In this document: in pieces, positions 9,091-18,172 of the stretch
Layout of the letters: each line of letters opens with the position of its first letter
Position numbering within the stretch: the stretch's first letter is position 1
From: Bacteroidota bacterium
GTDB taxonomy: Bacteria > Bacteroidota > Bacteroidia > Bacteroidales > JACABE01
Length of the DNA: 64,000 nucleotides
Reading direction: 5' to 3'
NCBI GenBank assembly: GCA_013377005.1
Contig: JACABE010000008.1
Location: forward strand, 9,642 to 73,641
Made by a program: the position numbers and the translations under genes
Notes under the pieces: model-generated
What the model was told of the DNA's origin: nothing
Seen by the model: the letters and a program-made list of their open reading frames with translations, nothing else
Databases searched by the model: none

Positions 9091-10059
9091 TTATTCCTGC
9101 TGTTCCATTTTGCCTTCAATAGGTTTTATAATCGATTGTTTTGTAAGTTTTTCATAATGATTCTGAGAAATCACAGATGAACGCTTAATTTTTCGCAAAC
9201 CTTCAATTATCCAATCAGAAACATTTTTATTTTCAAATCTGCAATCGTTACAAATAAATTCTTCCACTTCGCCATACTCATCTTTTCTTCCTGTAATGCG
9301 ATAAATTTCATCGCCAAACATCCAAAGAACCACTTTACCTGAACATTTTTCACAATCTCTATGTGCATCCATTGCTTTAGTAAACCAAACTCTGTTTTTA
9401 AATCTGAAAGTACGATCAGTTAATGCTCCAACAGGACAAACATCTATTATGTTTCCCGAAAAATCATTATCAATAAAATTCTCAACAAATGTACTTATTT
9501 CGGCTACATCACCTCGATATAAAACCCCATGAACTCTTTCATTTGTAATTTGCTCTGCGGCATAAACACAACGATAGCAAAGAATACAACGATTCATATG
9601 GAGCTTTATCTTTTCACCAAAATTAACAGGAGCAAACTCACGACGTTCTTCTTCATATCTGGTTTCTTCCAAACCATGTTCGTAACTCAAATTTTGCAGG
9701 TCACATTCCCCAGCCTGATCACAAACCGGACAATCGAGGGGATGATTGATTAAAAGAAATTCAACAATAGCTTTACGTTCTTGTAATACCTGTTCTGATG
9801 TGATATTTTGAACATGCATTCCATTTTGTACCAAAGTACTGCAAGAAGGAACCAGTTTCGGCAAAGGACGAGGGTCTAGTTCTGAAGTTGTTGCTACTTT
9901 TACCAGACAAGTTCTGCATTTTCCTCCACTACCTTTGAGTTTAGAATAGTAGCACATTGCTGGTGGAACAATTTTCCCACCAATTTTTCGGGCAGCATTT
10001 AAAATTGTTGTGCCTTCTTCTACTTCTATTGTGATATTATCTATAGTTACTCTTAACAT
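9091..10059 (-). CDS. nuoG: NADH-quinone oxidoreductase subunit G, short form
   Basis: Electron-wire subunit of complex I, only 322 residues against roughly 700-900 in most bacteria. Ligands for the [2Fe-2S] cluster (Cys36, 48, 51, 73), N3 (His106, Cys110, 113, 119) and N4 (Cys158, 161, 164, 208) are all present. After these a further CEKC (236-239) and CNDC (270-273) pair resembles the start of the molybdopterin-oxidoreductase-like domain. The third cysteine expected for cluster N7 is missing, and the protein ends about 50 residues later. The large C-terminal domain is therefore absent. The coding frame is intact and nuoH follows 11 bp later, so this looks like a natural short form and not a broken gene. 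Confidence 0.93.
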   Translation of the reverse strand: MLRVTIDNITIEVEEGTTILNAARKIGGKIVPPAMCYYSKLKGSGGKCRTCLVKVATTSELDPRPLPKLVPSCSTLVQNGMHVQNITSEQVLQERKAIVEFLLINHPLDCPVCDQAGECDLQNLSYEHGLEETRYEEERREFAPVNFGEKIKLHMNRCILCYRCVYAAEQITNERVHGVLYRGDVAEISTFVENFIDNDFSGNIIDVCPVGALTDRTFRFKNRVWFTKAMDAHRDCEKCSGKVVLWMFGDEIYRITGRKDEYGEVEEFICNDCRFENKNVSDWIIEGLRKIKRSSVISQNHYEKLTKQSIIKPIEGKMEQQE

Positions 10060-10070
10060 AATTCATTTTA

Positions 10071-11405
10071 TTATAAGTATTTGTCTATATTCCCATGACG
10101 AATATTTTTAACTATTTCAGGAAATTGAATATGAAATTCAAATTCTTTTCTGAAATGTCGGATTGCACTTGATACAGGCCATGCTGCTGCATCGCCCAAT
10201 GGACAAATTGTATTGCCTTCAATGTGTTTGGAAATATCGGCAAGCAAATCTATATCTTTTAATCTGCCTTCACCATTTTCAATTCTTGTCAGTAGTCTTT
10301 CCTGCCAACCGGTTCCTTCTCTGCAAGGAGAACATTGTCCACAAGATTCATGATGATAAAATCTAGCAAAACTTAATGTATTTCTGACCATACACTGATC
10401 TTCGTCATAAACAATAAAACCACCTGAACCCAACATAGTTCCAGTTTCGAAACCGCCTTCGGCAAGTGATTCATAAGTCATTAATCTTGGTTGACCAGCA
10501 GCTGTTTTAAGAATAAGATCTGCAGGTAAAACAGGTACAGAAGAACCTCCAGGTATAACTGCCTTAAGTTTTTTTCCGCCTTTTATTCCACCACAATATT
10601 CTTCGGAATAAATAAAATCTTCTACGGTAATTCCCATTTCAATTTCATATACACCTGGTTTATTTATATTTCCACAAGCAGAAATCAATTTTGTTCCTGT
10701 ACTTTTTCCATTACCTAATTTTGAATAAAAGTCACCTCCCATATTCAAAATTGGAGAAATTGCTGCCAAGGTTTCTACATTGTTAACCACAGTAGGACAG
10801 CCAAATAAACCAACAAAAGCAGGAAAAGGTGGTTTGAGACGTGGATTTCCTCTTTTTCCTTCCAAAGATTCTATTAAAGCAGTTTCTTCACCACAAATAT
10901 AAGCACCTGCACCCGGATGAACATAAATATCAAGAGAAAAAGTAGTTCCCAATATATTTTTTCCTAGAAATCCGTTGGCATAAGCTTCAGATAGAGCATT
11001 GTTTAATATACCAATCAAGTATTTGAATTCACCTCTGATATAAATATAGGCTGTATGCGCTTCCAACGCAAAAGCGGAACAAATCATTCCTTCAATAAGC
11101 AAATGAGGAAGATGTTCCATTAAATAACGGTCTTTAAATGTACCAGGTTCACTTTCATCAGCATTACAAATCAGATAATGAGGTTTATCCGACTTACGGT
11201 CGATAAAACCCCATTTCATTCCTGTTGGAAATCCGGCACCACCACGACCTCTCAGTCCCGACTTCTTAACTTCTTCCACAACATCAACAGGAGTCATGGT
11301 TTTCAATGCTTTTTCAACAGCAGAATAACCTCCTGACTTCCTGTAAATATCAAATGACTCAATACCGGAAATATTTATTTTTTCAAGCAAAATTTTTCTA
11401 CCCAT
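10071..11405 (-). CDS. nuoF: NADH-quinone oxidoreductase subunit F, NADH/FMN site
   Basis: NADH-binding flavoprotein of complex I, 444 residues. Glycine-rich NADH/FMN segments are GLRGRGGAGFPTGMKWGF (50-67) and YLICNADESEPGTFKDR (78-94). A later GAYICGEETALIESLEG is also typical. Cluster N3-type ligands appear in ESCGQCSPCREG plus the later cysteine in NTICPLGD. Its start overlaps the end of nuoE by 31 bp. Presence of E, F and G shows that this enzyme can take electrons directly from NADH, unlike the 11-subunit form common in some Bacteroidota. Confidence 0.98.
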   Translation of the reverse strand: MGRKILLEKINISGIESFDIYRKSGGYSAVEKALKTMTPVDVVEEVKKSGLRGRGGAGFPTGMKWGFIDRKSDKPHYLICNADESEPGTFKDRYLMEHLPHLLIEGMICSAFALEAHTAYIYIRGEFKYLIGILNNALSEAYANGFLGKNILGTTFSLDIYVHPGAGAYICGEETALIESLEGKRGNPRLKPPFPAFVGLFGCPTVVNNVETLAAISPILNMGGDFYSKLGNGKSTGTKLISACGNINKPGVYEIEMGITVEDFIYSEEYCGGIKGGKKLKAVIPGGSSVPVLPADLILKTAAGQPRLMTYESLAEGGFETGTMLGSGGFIVYDEDQCMVRNTLSFARFYHHESCGQCSPCREGTGWQERLLTRIENGEGRLKDIDLLADISKHIEGNTICPLGDAAAWPVSSAIRHFRKEFEFHIQFPEIVKNIRHGNIDKYL

Positions 11406-11965
11406 TTGTCATCATTGCTTTTAGGCTCATTTGCCTGCGTTCTTAATAAATCTATAATATTATCGATGCTTTCTTTTGTCAGATTTTGATGAAAACATGT
11501 ATTAACCTGCATAACAGGAGCATAACCACATGCACCCAAACATTCAACAGTTTTAAAAGTAAATAATCCATCGGCAGTTGTTTCACCTACATCGATACCT
11601 AATTTTTCTTTCAGATAATCAATCATATCATCACCTCCACATGATAGGCATGGTCCGGTCTGACAAATTTCAATCACAAATTTACCAACTTTATCCAAAT
11701 AAAACTGTGTATAAAAAGTGGCAACTTCATAAACCTCGATTGGTTTGACATTCAGCAAACCTGCAATATAATCCATAATATCTGCATTCAAACTGCCACC
11801 AAACTCTTCCTGAGCTATATGTAAAACAGGAATTAATGCTGATTTTTGTTTAGCTTCGGGATAACGCCCTATGATTTCTTTAATTCTTTGGAGGCTTGCA
11901 TCAGAAAACGCATAAGTTTTTCCGTTCCTCTCGTATATTTTATGTTTGTTATAATTTTCGCTCAT
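11375..11965 (-). CDS. nuoE: NADH-quinone oxidoreductase subunit E, [2Fe-2S]
   Basis: Thioredoxin-like ferredoxin subunit of complex I, 196 residues, carrying cluster N1a. The ligands are Cys101 and Cys106 (CQTGPC) and Cys142 and Cys146 (CLGAC). The C-terminal ~20 residues run past the usual end and overlap nuoF. It lies 18 bp after nuoD. Confidence 0.97.
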   Translation of the reverse strand: MSENYNKHKIYERNGKTYAFSDASLQRIKEIIGRYPEAKQKSALIPVLHIAQEEFGGSLNADIMDYIAGLLNVKPIEVYEVATFYTQFYLDKVGKFVIEICQTGPCLSCGGDDMIDYLKEKLGIDVGETTADGLFTFKTVECLGACGYAPVMQVNTCFHQNLTKESIDNIIDLLRTQANEPKSNDDKWVEKFCLKK

Positions 11966-11983
11966 TTCCCTTTTATAATATTA

Positions 11984-13186
11984 TTATGCATCAAGTTCTC
12001 CTGCTATTACATTCATACTACTCATCGTAAGTATAGCATCAGAAAGCATTCCATTGCGAATAATTTCAGGATAAGCCTGATAATAAATAAAGCTGGGTCT
12101 TCTGAAATGCAATCGGTATGGTGTACGACCGCCATCACTAATCAGATAGAATCCTAATTCACCGTTTGCACCTTCTACTGCTTGATAGACTTCAGCTTTT
12201 GGCATATCAATTTCACCCATTACAATTTTAAAATGCCAGATTAAAGCTTCCATATTGTTGTACACCTTTTCTTTGGCAGGTAGATAAAATTCAGGTACGT
12301 TTGCATGAAAGTTTCCTTCCGGTAAGTTATCCAAGGCATATTGTATCAATCTGAGGCTTTGACGCATTTCTTCATTTCTCACACAAAACCGATCGTAAAC
12401 ATCGCCCTGTGTTCCAATTGGAATATCAAATTCAAAATCTTCATAAGAACAGTAAGGTGAAGTGGCTCTTACATCATAATCAACTCCGGCAGCACGAAGA
12501 TTTGGTCCTGTAAAACCAAAATTTAATGCTCTTTCTGCATTTATTCCTCCAACACCAATCGTACGATCCATAAAGATACGATTTCGTAATAGTAAATTCT
12601 CAAATTCCTGTAGCTTCTTCGGAAACCTTATTAAAAAAGCTTTTATCTTTTCGATGGCTGTTTTAGAAAAATCTCTTTCAAATCCTCCAATTCTGCCCAT
12701 ATTGGTAGTAAGTCTTGCACCTGAAATCTCTTCATATATCTCGTAAACAGCTTCTCTTTCCTGAAAAATATATGTAAAACCGGTTAAAGCTCCACTATCC
12801 ACCCCAATTACACTGTTGCAAATCAAATGATCGGTAATTCGTGCCAATTCCATCACAATAATTCGCATATAATCAACTTTTTTAGGCGTTGTTATTCCCA
12901 AAAGTTTTTCCACTGTCATAAACCAACCCAAATTATTGATAGGTGCTGAACAATAGTTCAGCCTATCAGTGAGAGGTGTTATCTGATAATAGGGACGCCT
13001 TTCGGCTATTTTTTCAAATGCACGGTGAATATATCCTATAGTAGGTTCTGCATCAATAATTTTTTCTCCATCCATGGTTAATACATTCTGAAAAATACCA
13101 TGAGTAGCCGGATGAGTTGGACCCAAATTAAGTATTGAATAGTTTTTTTCGTTTGCCCAAGGATTAATTATTGTGTTTTCTTCCAT
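11984..13186 (-). CDS. nuoD: NADH-quinone oxidoreductase subunit D
   Basis: 49-kDa-type quinone-pocket subunit of complex I, 400 residues, related to the large subunit of [NiFe] hydrogenases but without metal-binding cysteines. NLGPTHPATHGIFQ holds the quinone-site histidine. GYIHRAFEKIAE, the central ITDHLICNS and the terminal ILTMSSMNVIAGELDA are typical. NuoC is a separate gene 13 bp upstream, so there is no NuoCD fusion. Confidence 0.98.
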   Translation of the reverse strand: MEENTIINPWANEKNYSILNLGPTHPATHGIFQNVLTMDGEKIIDAEPTIGYIHRAFEKIAERRPYYQITPLTDRLNYCSAPINNLGWFMTVEKLLGITTPKKVDYMRIIVMELARITDHLICNSVIGVDSGALTGFTYIFQEREAVYEIYEEISGARLTTNMGRIGGFERDFSKTAIEKIKAFLIRFPKKLQEFENLLLRNRIFMDRTIGVGGINAERALNFGFTGPNLRAAGVDYDVRATSPYCSYEDFEFDIPIGTQGDVYDRFCVRNEEMRQSLRLIQYALDNLPEGNFHANVPEFYLPAKEKVYNNMEALIWHFKIVMGEIDMPKAEVYQAVEGANGELGFYLISDGGRTPYRLHFRRPSFIYYQAYPEIIRNGMLSDAILTMSSMNVIAGELDA

Positions 13187-13199
13187 TTTTTATCTTTTA

Positions 13200-13694
13200 T
13201 TACCTTCCAAAATAACGATTGTCTTTATCTTCACGAGTTGGGTCTTCCATTGCATATTCTTTACGCATAGGGAAATAATCAAGATATTCTACATTTAAAA
13301 TGCGCTTCAAGTTAGGATGTCCTTCGAATTGAATTCCGTAGAAATCGTAGGTTTCGCGTTCCATCCAATTGGCTGCAGAGTATATCGGTGTAATTGTAGG
13401 TACTATAGGATTATCTTTTGGCAAAAATGTTTTAATGCGAATACGATTATTTTCCTTCATATTATGAAGATGATAAACAACACCAAGCTCGTTTTCGGTA
13501 TCGGGATAATGTACTCCGCAAATATCGGTAAGAAAACCAAAACCAGGTTCAGGTTCTTTTTTTAGATACGAAATCAGGTCGTTGATTACTGCCGGCTTAA
13601 CTGTAATGGTAAGCAAACCAAAAGGTTCTTCGAAACTGATTACAAAACCATCGAAATATTGCCTTATTTTCTGAAGTATATATTTGTTATCCAT
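13200..13694 (-). CDS. nuoC: NADH-quinone oxidoreductase subunit C
   Basis: 30-kDa-type peripheral subunit of complex I, 164 residues. The signature ERETYDFYGIQFEGHPNLKR and the following YFPMRKEYAMED are clear. It docks on NuoD and NuoB; no cofactor is expected. It lies 43 bp after nuoB, the largest gap in the operon. Confidence 0.97.
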   Translation of the reverse strand: MDNKYILQKIRQYFDGFVISFEEPFGLLTITVKPAVINDLISYLKKEPEPGFGFLTDICGVHYPDTENELGVVYHLHNMKENNRIRIKTFLPKDNPIVPTITPIYSAANWMERETYDFYGIQFEGHPNLKRILNVEYLDYFPMRKEYAMEDPTREDKDNRYFGR

Positions 13695-13737
13695 TAAAAA
13701 TTATTTTGAATTTCACTAAATAATTGCCGTTCCTTTT

Positions 13738-14304
13738 CTATTTATGCCCAATTTCATTTATTCCATACTTAGCCAGCATTTCTTTGTATTCAGTTGAATT
13801 TCTCCTTCTTAAAGATTCACTTTCTACCAGTTGCTGTATTTTTAAAATACCGTCTAATATCTGCTCAGGACGTGGAGGACAGCCCGGCACATAAACATCT
13901 ACAGGAATTACTCTGTCAATTCCCTGCAATACGCTGTGAGTATCAAAAATCCCTCCACTTGAAGCACAAGCACCCACGGCAATTACCCAACGGGGTTCTG
14001 CCATTTGTTCGTAAACCTGTTGCAAAATCGGCCCCATTTTTTTGGCGATGGTTCCCATTACCATTAGCAAATCTGCCTGACGTGGCGAAAAACTTAAGCG
14101 TTCAGAACCAAATCTTCCCAAATCGTAATTTGATGCCATGGTTGCCATAAATTCAATACCGCAACAAGAAGTAGCAAAAGGAAGAGGCCAGATGGAATTT
14201 TTGCGAGCCAATCCAACAACTTTATCTAAAGAAGTAGCAAAAAAACCAGGTTGAGAATAACCTTCGGGTAGGGCTACTTGTGTATACTTTTTATTTTCTG
14301 ACAT
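13738..14304 (-). CDS. nuoB: NADH-quinone oxidoreductase subunit B, cluster N2
   Basis: 20-kDa-type subunit of complex I, 188 residues, carrying the terminal [4Fe-4S] cluster N2. The unusual tandem cysteines (Cys47-Cys48 in [11 protein letters not shown]), Cys112 (VGACASSGG) and Cys142 ([10 protein letters not shown]) are all present. [10 protein letters not shown] and [13 protein letters not shown] are conserved quinone-pocket segments. It is the second gene of the operon, 9 bp after nuoA. Confidence 0.98.
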   Translation of the reverse strand: MSENKKYTQVALPEGYSQPGFFATSLDKVVGLARKNSIWPLPFATSCCGIEFMATMASNYDLGRFGSERLSFSPRQADLLMVMGTIAKKMGPILQQVYEQMAEPRWVIAVGACASSGGIFDTHSVLQGIDRVIPVDVYVPGCPPRPEQILDGILKIQQLVESESLRRRNSTEYKEMLAKYGINEIGHK

Positions 14305-14313
14305 TGTAATCTC

Positions 14314-14691
14314 CTATTCCCATTTTAAAGCTCCTTTGCGATGTAAATAAAAGAACCCAATCAATAATAACGCAACAAATATAAACATACTGAACAATCC
14401 ACCCCAGCCTAATTCGCGGAAATTAATTGCATAGGGATAAAAAAATATAATTTCTACATCGAACAACACAAAAAGGATAGCCACCATAAAGTATTTTACC
14501 GAAAATGGAATACGTGCATTGCCTTTTACCTCGATACCGCATTCAAAATTATTAGATTTTTTGCGGGTTTCTATCTTTCGCCGCTTTGCCGTTAGGAAAT
14601 GTGTTGCCAGCATTGTGATTACAACAAAACCAAATACAACAACCGACTGTAATAATATGGGTATATAATCTGATGATACGGAATTATTCAT
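14314..14691 (-). CDS. nuoA: NADH-quinone oxidoreductase subunit A
   Basis: First gene of the operon, encoding a three-helix membrane subunit of complex I, 125 residues. The loop NNFECGIEVKGNARIPFSVK contains the conserved cysteine near the quinone site, and FVLFDVEIIFFYPYAI carries the conserved acidic residues of helix 2. It is divergent from the polysaccharide deacetylase gene. Confidence 0.97.
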   Translation of the reverse strand: MNNSVSSDYIPILLQSVVVFGFVVITMLATHFLTAKRRKIETRKKSNNFECGIEVKGNARIPFSVKYFMVAILFVLFDVEIIFFYPYAINFRELGWGGLFSMFIFVALLLIGFFYLHRKGALKWE

Positions 14692-14787
14692 TATGATAAA
14701 TTTATTGTTATTGTTTTAACAACTTTAGGTTACAAAGGTTTAATATTATTATTGAAATTCCTTATTTATTACTGAAAAACATTTTTA

Positions 14788-14795
14788 CAAACTTA
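14788..14795 (-). promoter_or_regulatory. Candidate -7 box for the nuo operon
   Basis: TAAGTTTG on the minus strand matches TAnnTTTG about 97 bp upstream of the nuoA ATG. An upstream TTTG is only 15 bp away, closer than usual. A weaker AACCTTTG at 14733-14740 is an alternative. Confidence 0.35.
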
Positions 14796-14851
14796 CAATA
14801 TAAGCAAATACAAATTTAATAAATTATCTATTTTTTTTATACTTTTACAGC

Positions 14852-15538
14852 TTGATATTAATAAATAAAAAACTGGAATTGTATTTCATAAAATCGCCTT
14901 ATATACTCAGCAAGCTAACCGGAAAAACTGTTATTTGGGAAATGCAAAAAGGGAAAAATCGTATATTTCTTACCTTTGATGATGGTCCAATACCCGAAAT
15001 TACACCCGATGTATTAAAAATTCTTTCCGATTATAATATTAAAGCAACATTTTTTTGTGTGGGTGACAACATAAGAAAACATCCTGATATTTTACAACAG
15101 ATTATTGAAAACGGGCACAGCATTGGTTGTCATACATTCCATCATTTGAATGGTTGGAAAACAACAAAAGTTGAATATATTGAGAATGTAAAAAAGTTTG
15201 AAGGCTATCTACAAACCAATCTCTTTCGTCCGCCTTATGGCAAAGCAAGTCCGGCACAAATTAATCTGCTAAAAGAAAAATATTTTACCATTTTATGGTC
15301 TGTTTTAAGCGGCGATTTCGATACGAAGATTACAGGCGAACAGTGTTTGCAGAATGTGATTCAAAATACTGTTGATGGCTCTATTGTTGTTTTTCACGAT
15401 AGTATAAAAGCCAAAGAAAGATTAATGTATGCTCTGCCAAGATTCATTGAACATTTTTTAAAATTAGGATACAACTTTGAAGCTATCAAATATGAAGAAC
15501 TGATGCTTTATAATAGTTCTTTAAAAAGTGATTTGTGA
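14852..15538 (+). CDS. Polysaccharide deacetylase (NodB-like)
   Basis: Carbohydrate esterase 4-type metal-dependent N-deacetylase, 228 residues. The motifs are TFDDGP (41-46, with the catalytic and metal aspartates), metal ligands His94 and His98 in CHTFHH, RPPYG (126-130), and the final FHDS (181-184). A TTG start is used because no ATG precedes the family's conserved N-terminal segment; the first ATG, at 14942, would remove about 30 residues just before TFDDGP. No signal peptide is evident. The substrate is unknown; chitin, peptidoglycan or xylan are typical of the family. The gamma-carbonic-anhydrase gene follows 36 bp later on the same strand. Confidence 0.88.
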   Translation: MILINKKLELYFIKSPYILSKLTGKTVIWEMQKGKNRIFLTFDDGPIPEITPDVLKILSDYNIKATFFCVGDNIRKHPDILQQIIENGHSIGCHTFHHLNGWKTTKVEYIENVKKFEGYLQTNLFRPPYGKASPAQINLLKEKYFTILWSVLSGDFDTKITGEQCLQNVIQNTVDGSIVVFHDSIKAKERLMYALPRFIEHFLKLGYNFEAIKYEELMLYNSSLKSDL

Positions 15539-15574
15539 AATTAAATATTAAAAAATAACCCAACAAATAACAGC

Positions 15575-16096
15575 ATGGCACTTATAAAATCAGTAAAAGG
15601 GGTAAGTCCTCAATTTGGAAAAAGTTGCTTTTTAGCAGACAATGCCACCATAACAGGCGACGTAATTATGGGTGATGACTGTAGTGTATGGTTTAATACA
15701 GTTATAAGAGGGGATGTGCATACCATTAGAATAGGTAATAAAGTAAATATTCAGGATGGAGCTATAATTCATTGCACCTATCAAAAAGCCTCTATCGATA
15801 TTGGCAATAATGTATCCATTGCCCATAAAGCCATTGTACATGGTTGTACAATCCATGATAATGTACTCATAGGTATGGGAGCTATTATTATGGATAATGT
15901 AGTAATTGAAAGTAATTGTATTATTGCAGCCGGTGCTATTGTTTTGGAAAATACGATTGTAAAATCGGGCTCATTATATGCTGGTATTCCTGCCAAAAAA
16001 ATTAAAGATTTAGACAAAACGCTTATTGAAGGTCAAATAATGAGAATCGCCAATGCTTACCCCATGTATGCCAGCTGGTATGATAAAGAGGAATAA
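15575..16096 (+). CDS. Gamma carbonic anhydrase family protein
   Basis: Left-handed beta-helix protein of 173 residues built from hexapeptide repeats. His66 (IIHCTYQK), His84 and His89 (AHKAIVHG) occupy the zinc-ligand pattern of gamma carbonic anhydrases (YrdA/PaaY/CaiE type). Carbonic anhydrase activity is possible, but many close relatives have no demonstrated activity. It is convergent with lptB, with 45 bp between them. Confidence 0.9.
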   Translation: MALIKSVKGVSPQFGKSCFLADNATITGDVIMGDDCSVWFNTVIRGDVHTIRIGNKVNIQDGAIIHCTYQKASIDIGNNVSIAHKAIVHGCTIHDNVLIGMGAIIMDNVVIESNCIIAAGAIVLENTIVKSGSLYAGIPAKKIKDLDKTLIEGQIMRIANAYPMYASWYDKEE

Positions 16097-16141
16097 ACGT
16101 TAATTTCATTCTCTCACTGCATTAGCTTTTGCAAACAATTT

Positions 16142-16867
16142 TTACTTTCTCAGCTCAAAATTTTTGCCTAAATAAACTTTACGGACATGTTCATCTTCGG
16201 CTAATTCTTGAGAAGTGCCTGATTTTAGGATAGAGCCTTCGAACAACAGATAGGCTCTATCGGTTATTGTGAGTGTTTCGTGTACATTATGATCGGTAAT
16301 TAATACACCTATGTTCTTTTCTTTTAGTTTCCTTACAATGGTTTGGATGTCTTCCACCGCTATAGGATCAACACCTGCAAAGGGTTCATCCAATAAAATA
16401 AATTTTGGATCAACAGCCAAGGCACGGGCTATTTCAGTACGTCGTCTTTCGCCTCCAGAGAGTTGAATGCCTTTACTTTTGCGAATATTTTGCAATCCAA
16501 ATTCATTGAGTAAGGTTTCAAGTTTTTGATGTTGTTCTTCTTTAGTGAGTTTTGTAAATTCAAGTACTGCACTAATATTATCTTCTACGCTCAATTGTCT
16601 GAAAACAGAAGCTTCCTGTGCCAAATAGCCAACTCCGTGTTGAGCTCTTTTGTACATAGGCATCTCAGTAATATCGAGATCATCAAGATATACTTTACCC
16701 GAAACTGGTTTAATTAATCCAACTGTCATGTAAAAAGTAGTTGTTTTGCCAGCACCGTTCGGTCCTAACAATCCAACAATTTCGCCTTGCTCCACCTGCA
16801 CTGATACTCCATTAACTACAGTTCGGTTTTTGTATTTCTTTACAATATTTTCAGTTCTTAATATCAT
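16142..16867 (-). CDS. lptB: LPS export ABC transporter ATP-binding protein LptB
   Basis: Cytoplasmic ATPase that powers extraction of lipopolysaccharide from the inner membrane with LptFGC, 241 residues. The Walker A is [14 protein letters not shown], the signature [15 protein letters not shown], and the Walker [14 protein letters not shown], followed by the switch histidine in [10 protein letters not shown]. The frame extends to a TTG at 16888, but the ATG at 16867 gives the usual LptB N-terminus ([12 protein letters not shown]). The neighbouring kdsD gene also belongs to LPS synthesis and lies on the same strand 141 bp upstream. Confidence 0.95.
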   Translation of the reverse strand: MILRTENIVKKYKNRTVVNGVSVQVEQGEIVGLLGPNGAGKTTTFYMTVGLIKPVSGKVYLDDLDITEMPMYKRAQHGVGYLAQEASVFRQLSVEDNISAVLEFTKLTKEEQHQKLETLLNEFGLQNIRKSKGIQLSGGERRRTEIARALAVDPKFILLDEPFAGVDPIAVEDIQTIVRKLKEKNIGVLITDHNVHETLTITDRAYLLFEGSILKSGTSQELAEDEHVRKVYLGKNFELRK

Positions 16868-17007
16868 TGCTTTTAATATATGTTGCAAAGTTAAACTAAG
16901 CTATTTATTAATTATTGTTTTAAAGTTAAATTTAAAAATTAAATTTTATACACTTTCACTATTAACACATTAATGATAAGCAAAATAGAAATATAAGTTT
17001 AGTATTT

Positions 17008-17976
17008 TCAAATAATTCCTTCTCTCAATAAATCATGTAAATGAATTACACCTATGTATATATTCTTGTCGTCAACCACCAAAAGTTGTGTAATATTATT
17101 TTGTTTCATCACATTAAGTGCAGTTACAGCAAGCTCATCTTTTTGAATAGTTTTTGGATGCAACGACATAATGTCTTTGGCTTTTAATTGTTCAATAGGG
17201 ACATCGTTTTGCAACATTCGTCTTAAATCGCCATCGGTAACAATACCAATAATTATTTCATTTTCCACTACGGCTGCGGCACCTAAACGTTTGGAAGTAA
17301 TCTCGATAATTGTTTTTTTTACATCAGTTTCAGGGTTTACCATTGGTACTTCATTGTTTATTGACAAATCGGCTACTTTTAAATATAATTGTTTTCCCAA
17401 TGCACCACCTGGATGATATTTGGCAAAATCACTTGTAGTAAAACCTCTGCATTCGAGCAGAGCAACAGCCAAAGCATCACCCATCACTAATTGTGCTGTA
17501 GTACTTGATGTGGGTGCCAGATTATTCGGGCAAGCTTCTTTTTCTACACTACAATTGATAGAATAATCGGCTTGTTGAGCAAGGTAAGAATGAATATTGC
17601 CATGCATAGCAATAATTTTATTACCCATTGATTTAATTAAAGGTACCAAAACTTTAATTTCAGGTGTATTTCCACTTTTAGATAAACATATAATGATATC
17701 ATCGGGCTGAATAATTCCCAAATCACCATGAATAGCATCAGCAGCATGCATAAAAATAGCCGGAGTCCCAGTAGAATTAAAAGTTGAAACTATTTTTGCC
17801 CCAATGTTTGCACTTTTACCAATTCCTGAAATAATTATTCTACCTTTGCATTTATAAATTATTTCAACACACTTTGCAAAATCATTATCAATGTAGTTCT
17901 TAAGATTAATAATTGAGTCAGCTTCGTTGTTAATTGTTGATAGTGCAATATTTTTTATTTCTTCGTAAGATTTCAA
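17008..17976 (-). CDS. kdsD: Arabinose-5-phosphate isomerase (KpsF/GutQ family)
   Basis: Aldose-ketose isomerase making D-arabinose 5-phosphate from ribulose 5-phosphate for Kdo, the inner-core sugar of LPS; 322 residues. Residues ~30-200 are a SIS domain with GIGKSANIGAKI and AADAIHGDLGII. Two CBS domains follow (about 205-260 and 270-322). The start is TTG; no in-frame ATG lies nearby and the N-terminus matches the family. A strong promoter is found 67-96 bp upstream. It is divergent from recQ. Confidence 0.94.
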   Translation of the reverse strand: MKSYEEIKNIALSTINNEADSIINLKNYIDNDFAKCVEIIYKCKGRIIISGIGKSANIGAKIVSTFNSTGTPAIFMHAADAIHGDLGIIQPDDIIICLSKSGNTPEIKVLVPLIKSMGNKIIAMHGNIHSYLAQQADYSINCSVEKEACPNNLAPTSSTTAQLVMGDALAVALLECRGFTTSDFAKYHPGGALGKQLYLKVADLSINNEVPMVNPETDVKKTIIEITSKRLGAAAVVENEIIIGIVTDGDLRRMLQNDVPIEQLKAKDIMSLHPKTIQKDELAVTALNVMKQNNITQLLVVDDKNIYIGVIHLHDLLREGII

Positions 17977-18042
17977 TGTTAAAGTTTTTGTAAATAAATT
18001 CTTTTTGCAAATGTTTTGAAAATTTGTTGTACATTTACATTA

Positions 18043-18072
18043 CAAACCTACATGATTTTTTTCATTTGACAA
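18043..18072 (-). promoter_or_regulatory. Promoter of kdsD
   Basis: Minus strand: TTG (18070-18072), 19-bp spacer, TAGGTTTG (18043-18050). This is a full match to the Bacteroidota vegetative promoter. The -7 box and the bases just upstream of it recur at the flippase promoter (53642-53673). Confidence 0.7.
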
Positions 18073-18172
18073 TAAAAAATTATAAAAATTGTTATGGTTT
18101 ATAATGTTTTTCAAAAAAAAAATCTATTTTTACAAAAGATAACAATATTCATATTTTAACTAAATATAATAA

